Assembly: GCF_029168945.1 (NCBI RefSeq)
Contig: NC_083603.1
Span: 15,748,001 to 15,812,000, forward strand
From: Cannabis sativa
Taxonomy: Eukaryota; Streptophyta; Magnoliopsida; Rosales; Cannabaceae
Length of the DNA: 64,000 bases
Direction: 5' to 3'
Positions within the stretch are counted from its first letter, which is position 1, and every line of letters starts with the position of its first letter. The notes beneath the pieces were generated by a model, which was not told the DNA's origin, did not search any database, and saw only the letters and a program-made list of their open reading frames with translations. Made by a program: the position numbers and the translations under genes. Shown piece by piece: positions 46,437-57,445 of this stretch.

Positions 46437-47118
46437 TCATTTTCCCTTTTCCCTTTCGAATCAGAAATAATGTCATTTTCCATATCCATGAATGTATATA
46501 GTGTAATCTCACATATTTTTCATGCAAAAGTAATATACTCACGTTAGAGAGTGAATATACACCATGAATAAGTAATATAGATATTACTGGATAGGCTATA
46601 GTCTATATAGTCTCCAAATTAAATGATCTGATGTGTAATATTACTTTTTTTAAAAAAAAATAAAAAAAGTATATTGAAGAAAAGATAATAATACAGTAGT
46701 TCAAAAGCATAGTGATTTAAAAAAGAAAGAGCACAGTACATTTCTTCAACATAATTGATAGATTAATCTCTAAAGTTTTAAATTGCACTTAGATATATAT
46801 ATAAGATCATCATTAATAATATTAATAAAAAAAGAGATTACATGATACTAGGGATAGAGAATACCCTTTAACACCATGCATGCATGCATGCTTTTAAGAG
46901 TACTGTGGAGGACATGACTCAATACTAACTAAAGTTACTAATAAACACGTGAACACAAACTAAAACACAACATACTCTTAGAAAAATAATATAAAGCATA
47001 CCATAATAAGAAAACACAACAAAATATCATAACATAATATGGAGAAATGTAAGACCATTCATAGGTTTGGAGAGGATGGGGCCAGTGAATGGTGCACAAA
47101 AGGCGAGTTCCCAAGACC
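44677..47118. repeat. Locally duplicated non-coding DNA right of the FAR1-like gene
   Basis: Direct repeats: 45057-45145 against 45548-45630 (tatgtaataaccatagaatg start) and 45165-45290 against 46006-46130 (gcaacatctatgttta...aactcaaacatagtatca). Motif R (cataagtaatata...gagagtgaatata...gaataagtaatatagatatt) lies at 46500-46600. A (TAA)n microsatellite lies at 46388-46436 and (catg)n at 46877-46892. No gene seen. Confidence 0.6.
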
Positions 47119-47550
47119 TCAATCGAGATGAATCACCTCAAGGACTCTTGCTTCACCTCTGAGGTAGTCATTGGCAGCTTCCAAAAATGCTTCCACCGTC
47201 TTCACTTGGTCACTTCCTTGACCCTGGAGCTTGTTTTGTTGGTACATGGTCGAAGCAAGCTCGATAATCCTCTTTCGAGCCTCATCTAACAGGTCAGCAC
47301 ATTTGTTTTTTGAAGCATTCACTGAGTTAAGAGTGCTCTGCAACATGACACAATTGGAGCAAGGTTCTGTCGCCTGAGACCGGTATCTCCTTGACCGAGA
47401 GGAAGATGGAGGAGATTTCTTGCAAATTGATGAAGGAGTCCCTAAGTTCATTGGACATACGTGGGCGTCCGGGCTGTAATTCTTAGCTGAGCCGTAACAA
47501 GAGTTAGTGGTAGGGAATAGGTTTTTGGAAATGGATTTGGTCTTAGTCAT
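47119..47550 (-). CDS. Small protein of unknown function, predicted coiled coil
   Basis: I chose ATG 47550 (MTKTKSISKNLFPTTNS) rather than the in-frame ATG 18 bases upstream because a TATATAAATATAG box lies at 47643-47631, giving a short leader. The 143-residue product has a Ser/Arg-rich basic centre (SPPSSSRSRRYRSQ), a CSNC pair, then a Glu/Lys/Leu-rich helix (NKCADLLDEARKRIIELAS) likely to form a coiled coil, and an acidic-basic C-terminus ending VIHLD. No known domain is recognised. The ORF is complete with a plausible promoter, but it could be part of a decayed element in this duplicated area. Confidence 0.5.
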   Translation of the reverse strand: MTKTKSISKNLFPTTNSCYGSAKNYSPDAHVCPMNLGTPSSICKKSPPSSSRSRRYRSQATEPCSNCVMLQSTLNSVNASKNKCADLLDEARKRIIELASTMYQQNKLQGQGSDQVKTVEAFLEAANDYLRGEARVLEVIHLD

Positions 47551-47630
47551 TTTTTGGTGATAAAACAAATACTGTAGGTATGGGCTTATAAATTTGATTT
47601 AGTGGTGAGGCAATTACAAATGATAAATAT

Positions 47631-47643
47631 CTATATTTATATA
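47631..47643 (-). promoter_or_regulatory. TATA box candidate for the 47119-47550 ORF
   Basis: Minus strand TATATAAATATAG about 81 bp upstream of the chosen ATG, preceded by a (TG)n run (47644-47655). Confidence 0.4.
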
Positions 47644-47655
47644 CACACACACAAT

Positions 47656-49647
47656 GTCACTCTCAATTGTCGAGCAAAACAATTGTATAGACAATGGAAG
47701 ACCCATTGTGATTTCAAGAAAAACCCTTAATACCCAATAGTTTTATATCTTTATTTAGCAAATTCAACCTACAACTTTATGTACTATTCTTCCTTTGCCT
47801 AATTTTAAAAGGAATAAAAATAAAATTACATGCATGAAGTGATTAAAATACAAATAAATTATAATATAATAATGGTGATCTAGCAAAGAAAAAATAGGTC
47901 ATATTATATAGTTATTGTATAGGTTACCTCTGGACAAAACCTTGTATTTATCACTAACACAAAATAAGAAAGCTTACAAAAACAATAATAAAACCATGCG
48001 TGTACTTTAAACCATGCAAAGTAATAAAAGACAAAACAAATGAAAAGTAATAAAAGACAAAACAAATGAAGAAACAAAATTAATATATTATTAATTTTAA
48101 GTTTGTCATTGAAGAGAACAAATGTGTAGTCTTATCACAACAATAAATGTGTAGTCTTCATCAATAGTACTACATATTAGTAGGTACTTTGCTTTACTTT
48201 AAACATAATAAAAAAATTAAAATACAATAAATAATATATATAAAAATGGACTCAAGTTACTTAAGAAATTTGTGTTATTCCTAATTTGTGTTGAACTAAT
48301 AAAATTATTGTACTATTTAAAATGTATAACTAATCCATGATATTAGTATTTTTTTATTAAACTTATGTAATCAGTAGTTTGAGTTAATATGTTGTAATGT
48401 ATAATTAATATCATGGATCCCTATTATAATATTAATGTGTTATGTTGTTGGTTAAAAAAAATGTCATAAATTATTATTATTATTATTAGGTTAGTACGTT
48501 TCACCTAATGGATCATTAGTGTGTACGTGGTCTTATTTTTTTTTTTTTTGAAACAATGTGTGGTCTTATCAAGAGTACTATATATTCTCATTTTAGCTAA
48601 TATAACCTATAACTTTATGTACTATATAACTTTTTGCTTTACTTTGAACACAATAAGAACAAAGTGACATGCATGAATTGAATAGCCTTTAAATGACATT
48701 AAAATATAAATAAAAAATAAAATAAAAACGGTCATATTCTTTGCAGAAACAAAATCACTTTATATAATTTATTGTTTTGGTAAACCCTTGGGTCTTGGAC
48801 AAAGAATTAAATTCTTAACATGGGCATCCCTCTATCTCCTCTAATAAATTTGTCATACATAGCAAACATTGAGTCATGCATCACATACTTGTTTTTTTTT
48901 TTTTTTGAACATGCATCACATACTTTTAATACATAAGTAATATACTGATGTGAGGGAGTGAATATATACTATGAATAAGTAATATAGATATTATTAAATA
49001 AATATAGTATACATCTTAGAAAATATTAAATTATCTGATATAATATTACTTTAAACACAATAAGAAAATTAAAATATAAATAAAAAAAAAAGAGGACGTT
49101 GGCTCTTAGTTGGAGACAATGTTATTATAAATATATCAATGTATTGGTCAAACTTTGAGCATTGGAAAAAGACTTGTCATTGAGCAAACAATGATAAGTG
49201 TTTAGTCTTATCCAATGGTACCACATTCTCATTTTAGCAAATATATCCTACAACTTTATGTATTATATATCTCTTTTTTTACTTTATACACAAATAAACA
49301 ATAATATGCATGCAAAAATTGATTTCTTGGTTTGAAGGAAATGAAAATATATTACAAAATAAAAAAAAAATAATGGTCACTATCATAAAATTGGAAAGTT
49401 TACCAAGCTACACCAAATACCATGGGTGTACTTCAAACCATTTATAAGAAATAATAATCATTAATATGAATAATGTAAATGCATGCAAAGAGATTTCTAA
49501 AAAAAGGAAAAAGAAAATAAATAAATGCAAAGCAATACATGACAAAACCCTCAACTCCTCAAACACAATAAGACTTGATAAAAAAAAATTACTTTTACAA
49601 TAATTTTTCTAGAAATTATATACTATCACAGCAAGAAATTTCAAAGT

Positions 49648-49686
<39 letters not shown>

Positions 49687-50162
49687 GACTAATTTGTAAC
49701 CAATAAGTAAATTTAGTGCTTTGATTAGTAATATTAATAATTTAATAATTTGATTTGTCTTAAATTTATGAAAATGACAAAGGTGATTACTGTTTTAGAA
49801 ATGAGCAAGCCACAATTTTTAGTGGGGGATATTTTTTTTTAATTGAAAGAATATTAGTGAAACATATATATTTTTATAGTGATAAAATAAAATTATTTGA
49901 AAATATGATGAAAAATAAAATATAGAGAAATAAGTAAAATTATTACGTGGTATAATATGAAAATTATAAAATTTATAGGAATAGAAATAAAAATATGTAA
50001 GGATATAAATAAACAAGTATAAATTTTATGTATAAAAGTTTAATTTATAGAAAATTGCGAGTCAGGTAAATGATTCCTAAAGTCCTTTTTTGTCGTTGCT
50101 TCTATTGCCTAGTACTCTTATGAAGTATCTTTATTAGTTTAATTTAATATTAAATCCCACTT
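47656..50162. repeat. Diverged local repeats, no gene
   Basis: A set of motifs recurs in order at 47740-47800, 48120-48220, 48555-48660 and 49190-49300: (t)gtgtagtcttatca, attttagcaaat(a/t), acctacaactttatgtacta, ctttactttgaacacaataag. Motif R also recurs at 48930-49010. An (AT)n microsatellite is at 49650-49682. No credible ORF. Confidence 0.5.
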
Positions 50163-50815
50163 TGTCCAAGATCGGTTCTAGTCAACTATAGTGAATCCAC
50201 TAATAGTCTTGCTGGGATGATTGGAGTTTAATAACGGATCGTACGTGCCTTCCTAAAACGCCTCCAGTCATTATGGAAACGGACTTTCAATGACGATTGA
50301 TACCTGATAGTGATGATTTGCAAGCAACGAGTAACTTTGACCAAGATCGGTTCTAGTCAACTATAGTGAATCCACTAGTAGTCACGCTGGGATGATCGGG
50401 GAATGCATAACAGATCGTACATGCCTTCCTAAAACGCCAGCAGTCATTATGAAAACGGACTTTCAATGATGATTGATACCTGATAGTGATGATTTGCAAG
50501 CAACGAGTAACTTTGACCAAGATCGGTTCTAGTCAACTATAGTGAATCCACTAGTAGTCACGCTGGGATGATCGGGGAATGCATAACAGATCGTACATGT
50601 CTTCCTAAAACGCCAGCAGTCATTATGGAAACGGACTTTCAATGATGATTGATACATGATAGTGATGATTTGCAAGCAACGAGTAACTTTGACCAAGATC
50701 GGTTCTAGTCAACTATAGTGAATCCACTAGTAGTCACGCTGGGATGATCGAGGAATGCATAACGGATTGTACATGCCTTCCTAAAATGCCCCCAGTCATT
50801 AGCTCCTTTGTGCAT
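50163..50815. repeat. Tandem repeat, ~176-bp unit, 3.7 copies
   Basis: The anchor ccaagatcggttctagtcaa recurs at 50166, 50341, 50517 and 50693, spacings 175, 176 and 176. The second and third units are nearly identical; the first and last are more diverged and the last is cut short at about 50815. Unit landmarks: gaatccacta(g)tagtcacgctgg, cgtacatgccttcctaaaa and gatagtgatgatttgcaagc. Confidence 0.92.
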
Positions 50816-50856
50816 AATGGAATTTCGGTTTAAGACTGTAACTAGACTAAACGAAT

Positions 50857-50945
50857 GAGAGGAGTAGCTCAAATGGTCTGGATCTGGTTTTCTCCCACAA
50901 AGTCTGAGGTTCAAGCCATTTATAGGAACCTATATTGTTGGGTTA
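50857..50945 (+). mobile_element. Candidate tRNA-derived SINE fragment
   Basis: Starts gaggagtagctc with an A-box-like TAGCTCAAATGG (50865-50876) and, 31 bp on, a B-box-like GGTTCAAGCC (50908-50917) that misses one consensus base. Spacing fits a polymerase III promoter. No tail or TSD was identified. Confidence 0.4.
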
Positions 50946-51108
50946 AGCATAGAGCCTAATTTCAAAAATTATGATAAGGATGTTTGTATATATTGGTAAG
51001 ATTGTGATTGTGGAACTCTAGACTGTAATGTAGTATAGATTAGTTCAAATATGTACTACTGAAAATAAAAGGCTTTAGACTAAAGTTTCATAACTATTTT
51101 TTGTGCAG

Positions 51109-51585
51109 AAGAAATGATGAGACAGAGAACACTCCTTTATCCAAGACTATGAACTTGGTCTTAGAGAATGTAAATCGCAAAGGCAACGATAACTTGTTGC
51201 AAATCCGAACAAATCCTCCATCTCCTCAATGCTTTTCCGCCACAAGGGGTGGAGGCGTCCTCGGAAAGAGTACTCCAACCACCACTCCGACCCCTTCAAA
51301 GCTTCCCAAATCCAAGCTCATGGTATGTTATCTTTTTCTTACTAATATCAATTTTTCATAGATATATATTGTCTATGGTTTAGCTGATTATTCTTTATTA
51401 TCTGTTTCATAAACTCATAGGAGAGAGGAATCCTTCAAGAGCAGAATAAGCAATTATTAGTAGCAAAGGAAGAGTCCATAGAGAAAAACAAAAGAGCTTC
51501 TTCTATTGTTGATCCAAAAGAAGCAAAGACTTTGGATGTATTTTGGTTTCTGAAGCCTTGCACACTATCCACCTATAGTGCTTAG
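51109..51585 (+). pseudogene. 3' end of an unrecognised spliced gene (two exons)
   Basis: The exon at 51109-51322 follows a TTTTTTGTGCAG acceptor and ends ATG|GTATGT. The exon at 51421-51585 follows CATAG and ends at TAG. The phases agree across the intron and there is no stop inside. The product part is Ser/Thr/Pro-rich (STPTTTPTPSKLPKSKL), then a charged helix (ILQEQNKQLLVAKEESIEK) and a short end FLKPCTLSTYSA. Exon 1 begins mid-codon, so an upstream exon existed, but the region upstream is the 176-bp repeat and no upstream exon is recognisable. It is probably a fragment left by rearrangement, though a gene with a distant 5' exon is possible. No family is recognised. Confidence 0.5.
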
Positions 51586-51981
51586 AAAATTACCTTACAT
51601 GATCATATATCATCATTTTACAATAACAAAAATCCATTCCTTTATTTATTTCTTAATAATTTTATCTACCCCTTTACTTTTTTTTTTTCTTTCATTCATT
51701 CATTCATTATTCTTCTTGTTGTTGATAAAAATTGTAACTAAAAATTCATTATCTATGAATAAAAATGTATTCTTTTTTATTTTGGTTCTTAATTCTTATC
51801 TCCCCATTCCAACTGTTTTTTTGGTTGTTGTTTTCAACCATAAGGGGTCACAAAAATATGGCTAAGTAGTAGTGATGAAAACATAACAATATGAAATAAA
51901 TAAATAAAGAATTCCGACCTTATGGTTTAACGTTCCTTGGTCGCTTCTTGGGTCGGCGAGGAGGTTTGTCACAGAGGTTAA
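51586..51981. other. 3' flank of the fragment above
   Basis: T-rich, likely 3' untranslated DNA (cattcattcattcatta at 51692-51708). No gene seen. Confidence 0.35.
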
Positions 51982-52158
51982 ATCTTCTTCGCGAGCTTCT
52001 CCGGTGGCGAATATGTAGATAGCAAGATAATAGACCCTGATTTAAGTCTTAACAGAATGGCTGAGACTGATATCTGGAGTTACATCCAGAACCAGTCTCA
52101 AGATGATATGTACAATGCTAACTTAGCTAATGAATTGGCCTTAACTGGTATATACTAG
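51982..52158 (+). other. Short open reading, unknown; carries the 29-bp duplicate
   Basis: Open in one plus-strand frame from 51982 (IFFASFSGGEYVDSKIIDPD) to TAG at 52156, including an ATG at 52057 giving 33 residues (MAETDIWSYIQNQ...). Codon texture is more gene-like than its surroundings. No family recognised. Its first 29 bases are repeated exactly at 54581-54609. Confidence 0.35.
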
Positions 52159-53306
52159 CAGCAATGAAGTAAAAGTCTAGCAAAACAAAGGTTGAATTAA
52201 ATAAATACTTAGCACTTTTATGGTTTACACAGTTCATTGAAATTGAATGTTAAAACCAAACCCCATAGCAACTTGTGCTTCATGAAGAAACTACTAATAT
52301 AGCTACTTATATGCTAATTAGTATTTTGTTTTCCTCGAAGAATGCTATGTACTAAATCATGCCCTCCGAACTTTTCAAACCGTTAAAAATTCTTCCCAAA
52401 CTATTAAACTTATTAGATTCATGAATGGAAAATTTAACTAACGCGATGCCTAACAAAGACATGATTTGGTCAATGTCAAAATTCAGGAATCCTAATTAGC
52501 CTTAAACAAAAAACCAGTTAGTAGTTTGTAAACACAAAAAGGTGTGACATTGGATTTTCAAGTTACACAAAAAGGTATTTGATTATGATTTTCCATTATC
52601 AGAAATCAAAAAAATCAAAAGTAGTAATCATTTAAGTATGAACTTTCTTTGAAAACTCAATACAAACAAACCAACTAACCCTCATCATAGAATAGATGAA
52701 CTATGTGTGGTTACTTTCAACTTTCTCCAACTCTTCCATCCAAAGGATCAAACAGAATAAAGAAAAGTATTACTGAATCTGTAGCTAATCTACAAACCCT
52801 TTCTCAAAATTTAACATAAATAAATTCATATGAATAAATCACAAAGAAGACACAAATTTTCTCAATACGAAGTTTTATAAAAACCCAAAAAAGGGTTAAT
52901 GATTTTGAAAGGAACGATTACAGAAAGTTATTAAATTTTTTCAAGAACTACAATTAAACGCTTATGCCAATTGGATTTAGACTAATTATTAAAAAATACA
53001 GAAAAAAAAGAGTTATTAAGATTAAAGCAGTTAGAAATAGAATCAAACCTCGTAATCTTCTTTCATGGCGGAAACCCCAGCATTTATAACTCTCTCCTCC
53101 ATTATTTGGACAAGATTTTCCTTTCAATGATGATTCAATTCTCTCAATGTGGTTTCCTTCTTCTGTACCAAAGAACCAGCATTTATTGCCAATGACAACT
53201 TTAAAGGCTCATATATATGGAAAATAGTTGATAGAATGAGTAGAAAGAGGGAATAGCAGAAGAGAAAAACAATGCACTAAAATGAAAACATCAAAATCCC
53301 CAAATG
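52159..53306. other. Spacer, nothing recognised
   Basis: AT-rich single-copy-like sequence. No ORF of note, RNA gene or terminal repeats. Confidence 0.4.
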
Positions 53307-53437
53307 AGTTGGTTGGATGGGCTTTCACTTTTGACTTTTTAGACCTAAAACAATTCATTGGAAACCCAACCAACTTCAAAAGTACTTCTAGAACTTCAAA
53401 GGCTGAAAAGTGGCTTCTAAAAGCCCAGCCAACCAGA
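53307..53437. mobile_element. Short MITE-like element (~131 bp)
   Basis: The left end gttggttggatgggctttc and right end cttctaaaagcccagccaaccaga are imperfect inverted complements (ttggttgg.tgggctttt core), with an internal acttttgac / aaaagt symmetry. Such 'tgggctttt' short elements are common in plants. TSD unclear. Confidence 0.5.
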
Positions 53438-54430
53438 CCCTATGTTCCTCAGTGGTTGCACTCCAAGTTCTAGTCCACTCACTCCATCAAGTTCTAATCC
53501 CTCAAATGTTTGCACTTCAATTCTTCTACCAATATTTACATTTCCCATAAAAATTTACAATGTGGCTTCATCCATTAAACACCATCAAAATTTAAAAATA
53601 CCAATTAGGAAAGAGATAAATGATCTTCACTTCCTCTATCGCATTTGCATAAAAAACATCAGTACCAAGAAACACTATAGATATACATTTACTGTGCGAG
53701 AGAACAGATGTTTAAATCAAGTAACAAGTATTAGTACATCGCTAGATACATAATAACTTCTATCACTCTTCTATATGGGCACTAATAATTGTGCTAATTT
53801 TTTTGAATAATTATGAGGTATTGTAGAGATTTAGGAGACAGTGGGATTTTCATCCTAACTTTCTCAGTTCTTTTGTGAATATGGATATGTTTGCTATAGC
53901 CTTCCTATAAGTTTTATTGAGTTTGGTTTATTTTATATTGTTCTTTTATGAATCATCCACCCAAATCGAGATGGTGATTTGAGTAAAAGAGAATGAGTTG
54001 GCCGAGAGCAAAATGGATACTCCAAAATGAGAATTCTCAACCATGTTTTCCAAAACTAAGATTGTAATTTATGAAGTAAATTAGTTAAATAGCTGTTTCA
54101 AAGATGTGAATTCCAATAAGGTATATTTTGCAGCTTCAGCTATAAGTTCATCAAATGTATACAAAACAACAAGGTGGGATAGTGCAACTTTTCTTTTTCT
54201 TCTTCTTCTTTTTTTTTTTTAATTTGGGAAGGACGATTTGTCCTGCTCTTTACTTCACCACATCAATAAGTATACATACACATTTCCTATTTCCCAGATT
54301 GAAATAAATAAAACTAATATATATTTATATATTTATTTTCCCTCAATAATTATATATATGTTTGTTTGTGTGTTTATTAAAGTCTGATCTGAAAGCATTT
54401 TGAAAGTTTGGTTTTGATCCTGGTTGAGGA
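53438..54430. other. Spacer, nothing recognised
   Basis: A CT-rich/poly-T run lies at 54192-54220. Short ORFs here have no gene-like features. Confidence 0.4.
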
Positions 54431-54531
54431 TTAAAAGGAAGACACACAGAGAGAAATGGGAAGAACACCATGTTCTGATCCTCTATATATTAATGGAGAG
54501 GGAGAGAGAGAGAAGAAGAACATTGACTTAC

Positions 54532-54615
54532 TTGTACAAGTAAGAAACGATTCCCAGAATTCTACATAGGACAAGGCAACATCTTCTTCGCGAGCTTCTC
54601 CGGTGGCGATACCCT
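54532..54615 (-). other. Exon-like segment with consensus splice sites
   Basis: An 84-bp minus-strand segment between a pyrimidine-rich acceptor (ctttgctacatcacag) and a perfect donor ACAA|GTAAGT. In one frame it reads GIATGEAREEDVALSYVEFW. It contains the 29-bp block duplicated at 51982-52010. It may be an internal exon of an unidentified gene; neighbouring exons are not visible. Confidence 0.35.
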
Positions 54616-54769
54616 CTGTGATGTAGCAAAGGAGTTTAAGAACCCTAAAAACAACTAATAAGAACAAGAAAAATGATAATAAAAGCACTAAAAATACCTG
54701 GGTGATGATCTTCAAACAATAAAAGAGAACTGAAAAGTGATTTGTGGCCTGTTTGGAACCTTCAAACAA

Positions 54770-55088
54770 TCAAACAATGAAACAATGAAGGAGTTTTTTT
54801 AGCTGAAACTAAGTTTTTGTTTGTGAAAGTAAAGATGTTTACAGCTGAAAATGTTTCTTCACTTTACTAAATGGGCGCGAAAACCAAGATTTTTGCAACT
54901 GGTTACAACCGGTTGTACTTCCCATTTTCAAGTCAAATACCCCTTTATTTATCAAATATAATATTATATAAAAATGATATATGAAGTGTGTAATATCAGC
55001 CTTTAGATCAAAATCAATACAATCTAATGGCTATTAAAGGTGTGCAACACTAATCACTCAAAAATCTCATGCGTGACAACAGACAACT

Positions 55089-55131
<43 letters not shown>

Positions 55132-55690
55132 AAACCTTTAAAATTTTAATTGAGAAATAAAGTGATCCTTACCCAATAAATATTTAAGTAAGATTAGATG
55201 ATTAACCCCCTTTGAACCTTCACTAAATTAAGCTTCACCTTGGGCTTTTGTGGGTCTTCGACCAAGACAAGGCAGGGAAGGAGAGGTTACTTCAACCTTT
55301 ATTTTTTTTTTGCCTTTTTTTTTTTTTATATATGATTAAAAAAAAAAATTATGTTGATAAATATAATATAAGTGTGTCGTGTATATAGGTCGGCCAACCA
55401 AAACAAAGGAGATAGACTTGATCTATTTAATCTTATCATTTTTAGTTTATTTACCAGTAATGAGAAAGTTAATATGGGAATAATGATGATGATGGTGTGA
55501 TATAGGTGTCACAATAGGATTTAATCTAATAATAAAAAAATAAAAGATAAAGCTTGAAATAACATAACACTAAGTAATATCAATTTTACTATAACATTCT
55601 AATAATCGCAATTAAAATAGTACCCCAAATAATAAGTAAACCCAAATCTATTTATTAACTAATCCACCAAATGACATATATATATATATA
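54770..55690. other. Spacer with a (TA)n microsatellite
   Basis: Contains (TA)n at 55093-55128 and homopolymer runs at 55301-55330. No gene seen. Confidence 0.4.
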
Positions 55691-56065
55691 GGGCAAGATT
55701 ATGGTAGGACCTAGCAAAAGTTCCCTACCGGTAGGGAACTTTTTTTGACCATTGATTTTAGATCATGTGGTTATTATGATGTAAGGTGTATACTCTTACA
55801 ATAGGACTGCTTGTATACGATTAAAACTTTATACATATTATAATAATATTTAATTATATTTATTTTTTTAAAAAATCATATTAATAATTAAAAATTTTAT
55901 TAATTTTTATTTTGAATTATTTTTTTAAAAGTTATTTTGAATTATTTTTTTTTAAAAGTTATTTTGAATTATTTTTATATTGGTATTTATTTTCAAAAAA
56001 GAATTATTTTTTCTAAATTTATTTTTTTGGCTTCTTATTTTTTTGGCTTTTCATAATTTACTGAT

Positions 56066-56107
<42 letters not shown>

Positions 56108-56650
56108 ACACCTAGTCTTTTCTTTGTTTTTCTTTTAGGCTGTGTGTGATTCTGGTGTTATTGACTGTTTTTTCAGTGGTTTTATTTTGTTATTTGGCTG
56201 CTCTTTTGAGACGCCACTTATAAAAAAAATTAATTAATTTGGTTTGATATTATTTTTTCTGCCAAAAAAATTGAGTTTAAGAGAAATAAGTTGGTACGGT
56301 TCCAATTAAAGAGCATATAAAATCATTCAAGCGATCCGATATCAGAAGAATTTTTGAAAATAAATATCTAGATAAAAATAATTTAAATTAATTTTAGAAA
56401 ATAATAATGATAATAATTAAAAAATAAAAAATTAATAATTTTTTAATTATTAATATTATTTTATTTTTTAAAATAAATATATTATTAAAATATTATTATA
56501 ATATGTATAAAGTTTTAATTGTATACAAGCAGTCCTATAGTAAGAGTATATACCTTACTTCATAATAACCACAAGATCTAAAATCAACGATTAGAAAAAA
56601 AATTCCCTACCGGTAGGGAACTTTTGCTAGGTCCTACCATAGTATTACCC
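55691..56650. mobile_element. Foldback/MULE-like MITE, 960 bp, with ~170-bp inverted arms carrying a palindrome
   Basis: The left arm (55691-55860) starts gggcaagattatggtagg and the right arm (56490-56650) ends cctaccatagtattaccc, its imperfect complement. Both arms include the palindrome TTCCCTACCGGTAGGGAA (55721-55738 and 56604-56621). The arms also share aggactgcttgtatac / gtatacaagcagtcct. Flanks are tatatatata on both sides, so a 9-10 bp TSD is likely but not provable. The interior is AT-rich with a T run of more than 30 bases at 56069-56101. No ORF. Confidence 0.8.
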
Positions 56651-56989
56651 TATATATATATACTAGCAAAAAACTACGTGCGAGACACGTATATTAAATT
56701 TTATGCTAGGTTTTTTTTATGTTATTTGAAAGTGAGATTATTATTGAATACTGAATGCAATATATTAGTGTTTAAGAAAGCTTAATGATTTAAATATATT
56801 CTTAAGCTATTACTTAAATGGGGGTAAGATAAAAAGAAAATTAAAAAAGTATAAATTACAGAACCTAATAATCGTAATAATATGATGACAAAATAAACAA
56901 AGAATAATATAAAATGTTTATTTAAAACTAATACATATATGTATATATGAAGGAAAAAAAATATAATTAGAAATAATGGGGAAAGGAAC

Positions 56990-57140
56990 CTTAATATCCT
57001 CGTTTGAAACACCATATTCCAAGATTGATATGTAAAGCTTTGTCCCTGTTTCAATTGCAGAAGCTCGGCCAGCCTGACCAGAGAAAGCAGCCCCTTGATC
57101 CATAAATCAATCGTGCTGCCATGGCGTCTCCGGAGCCAGT
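56990..57140 (-). pseudogene. ALY/REF (THO4) mRNA-export factor gene fragment
   Basis: Minus strand reads WQHD, a stop in frame, then AAFSGQAGRASAIETGTKLY and ISILEYGVSNEDIK, the linker and start of the RNA-recognition motif of plant ALY/THO4 proteins. It ends at 56990 followed by GTTCCT, where ALY genes have an intron after NEDIK. The Arg/Gly-rich N-terminus, most of the RRM and the C-terminus are missing. The intron border shows a DNA-level copy, not a retrocopy. The TGA and missing parts make it non-functional. Confidence 0.85.
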
Positions 57141-57295
57141 ACCATTTTCAACACCAATAAAAAATGGAAATTTAGTAACCACAATTACAAAAAGAATAAC
57201 AACTTAGTAGAAACCTATGTTGGTTTATGAGAAATTGGGTTTACCAGCTACTAGGTTATGATTAAAGTCTGACGGCACAGATTAATTGGGTTTAC

Positions 57296-57445
57296 CTCAA
57301 ATACCAGGAGCAACTGAAAAGTTGCACGCATCCCATTATCTCTCAAAGTAAAACGAAATTCTATAACAATAAATTCCTCAGTGCATTCCAAGGACCAATT
57401 GGTTATGTTATATTGTATATAATGGCCATTACTTTTATTTTGAAG
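57296..57445 (-). other. Exon-like ORF upstream of the ALY fragment
   Basis: An open minus-strand stretch (YIQYNITNWSLECTEEFIVI, then EFRFTLRDNGMRATFQLLLV) ends GAG|GTAAAC, a consensus donor, in the same orientation as the ALY fragment 150 bp away. No family recognised. It could be a second captured gene piece, or chance. Confidence 0.3.

Noticed and set aside
41680..46600. Motif R as terminal inverted repeats of a FAR1-type MULE
   Set aside because: All copies run in the same direction, so they are direct local repeats and not TIRs.
50163..50815. CRISPR-like regular repeats
   Set aside because: The repeat unit fills the whole 176-bp period with no unique spacers, and this is a plant nuclear context.
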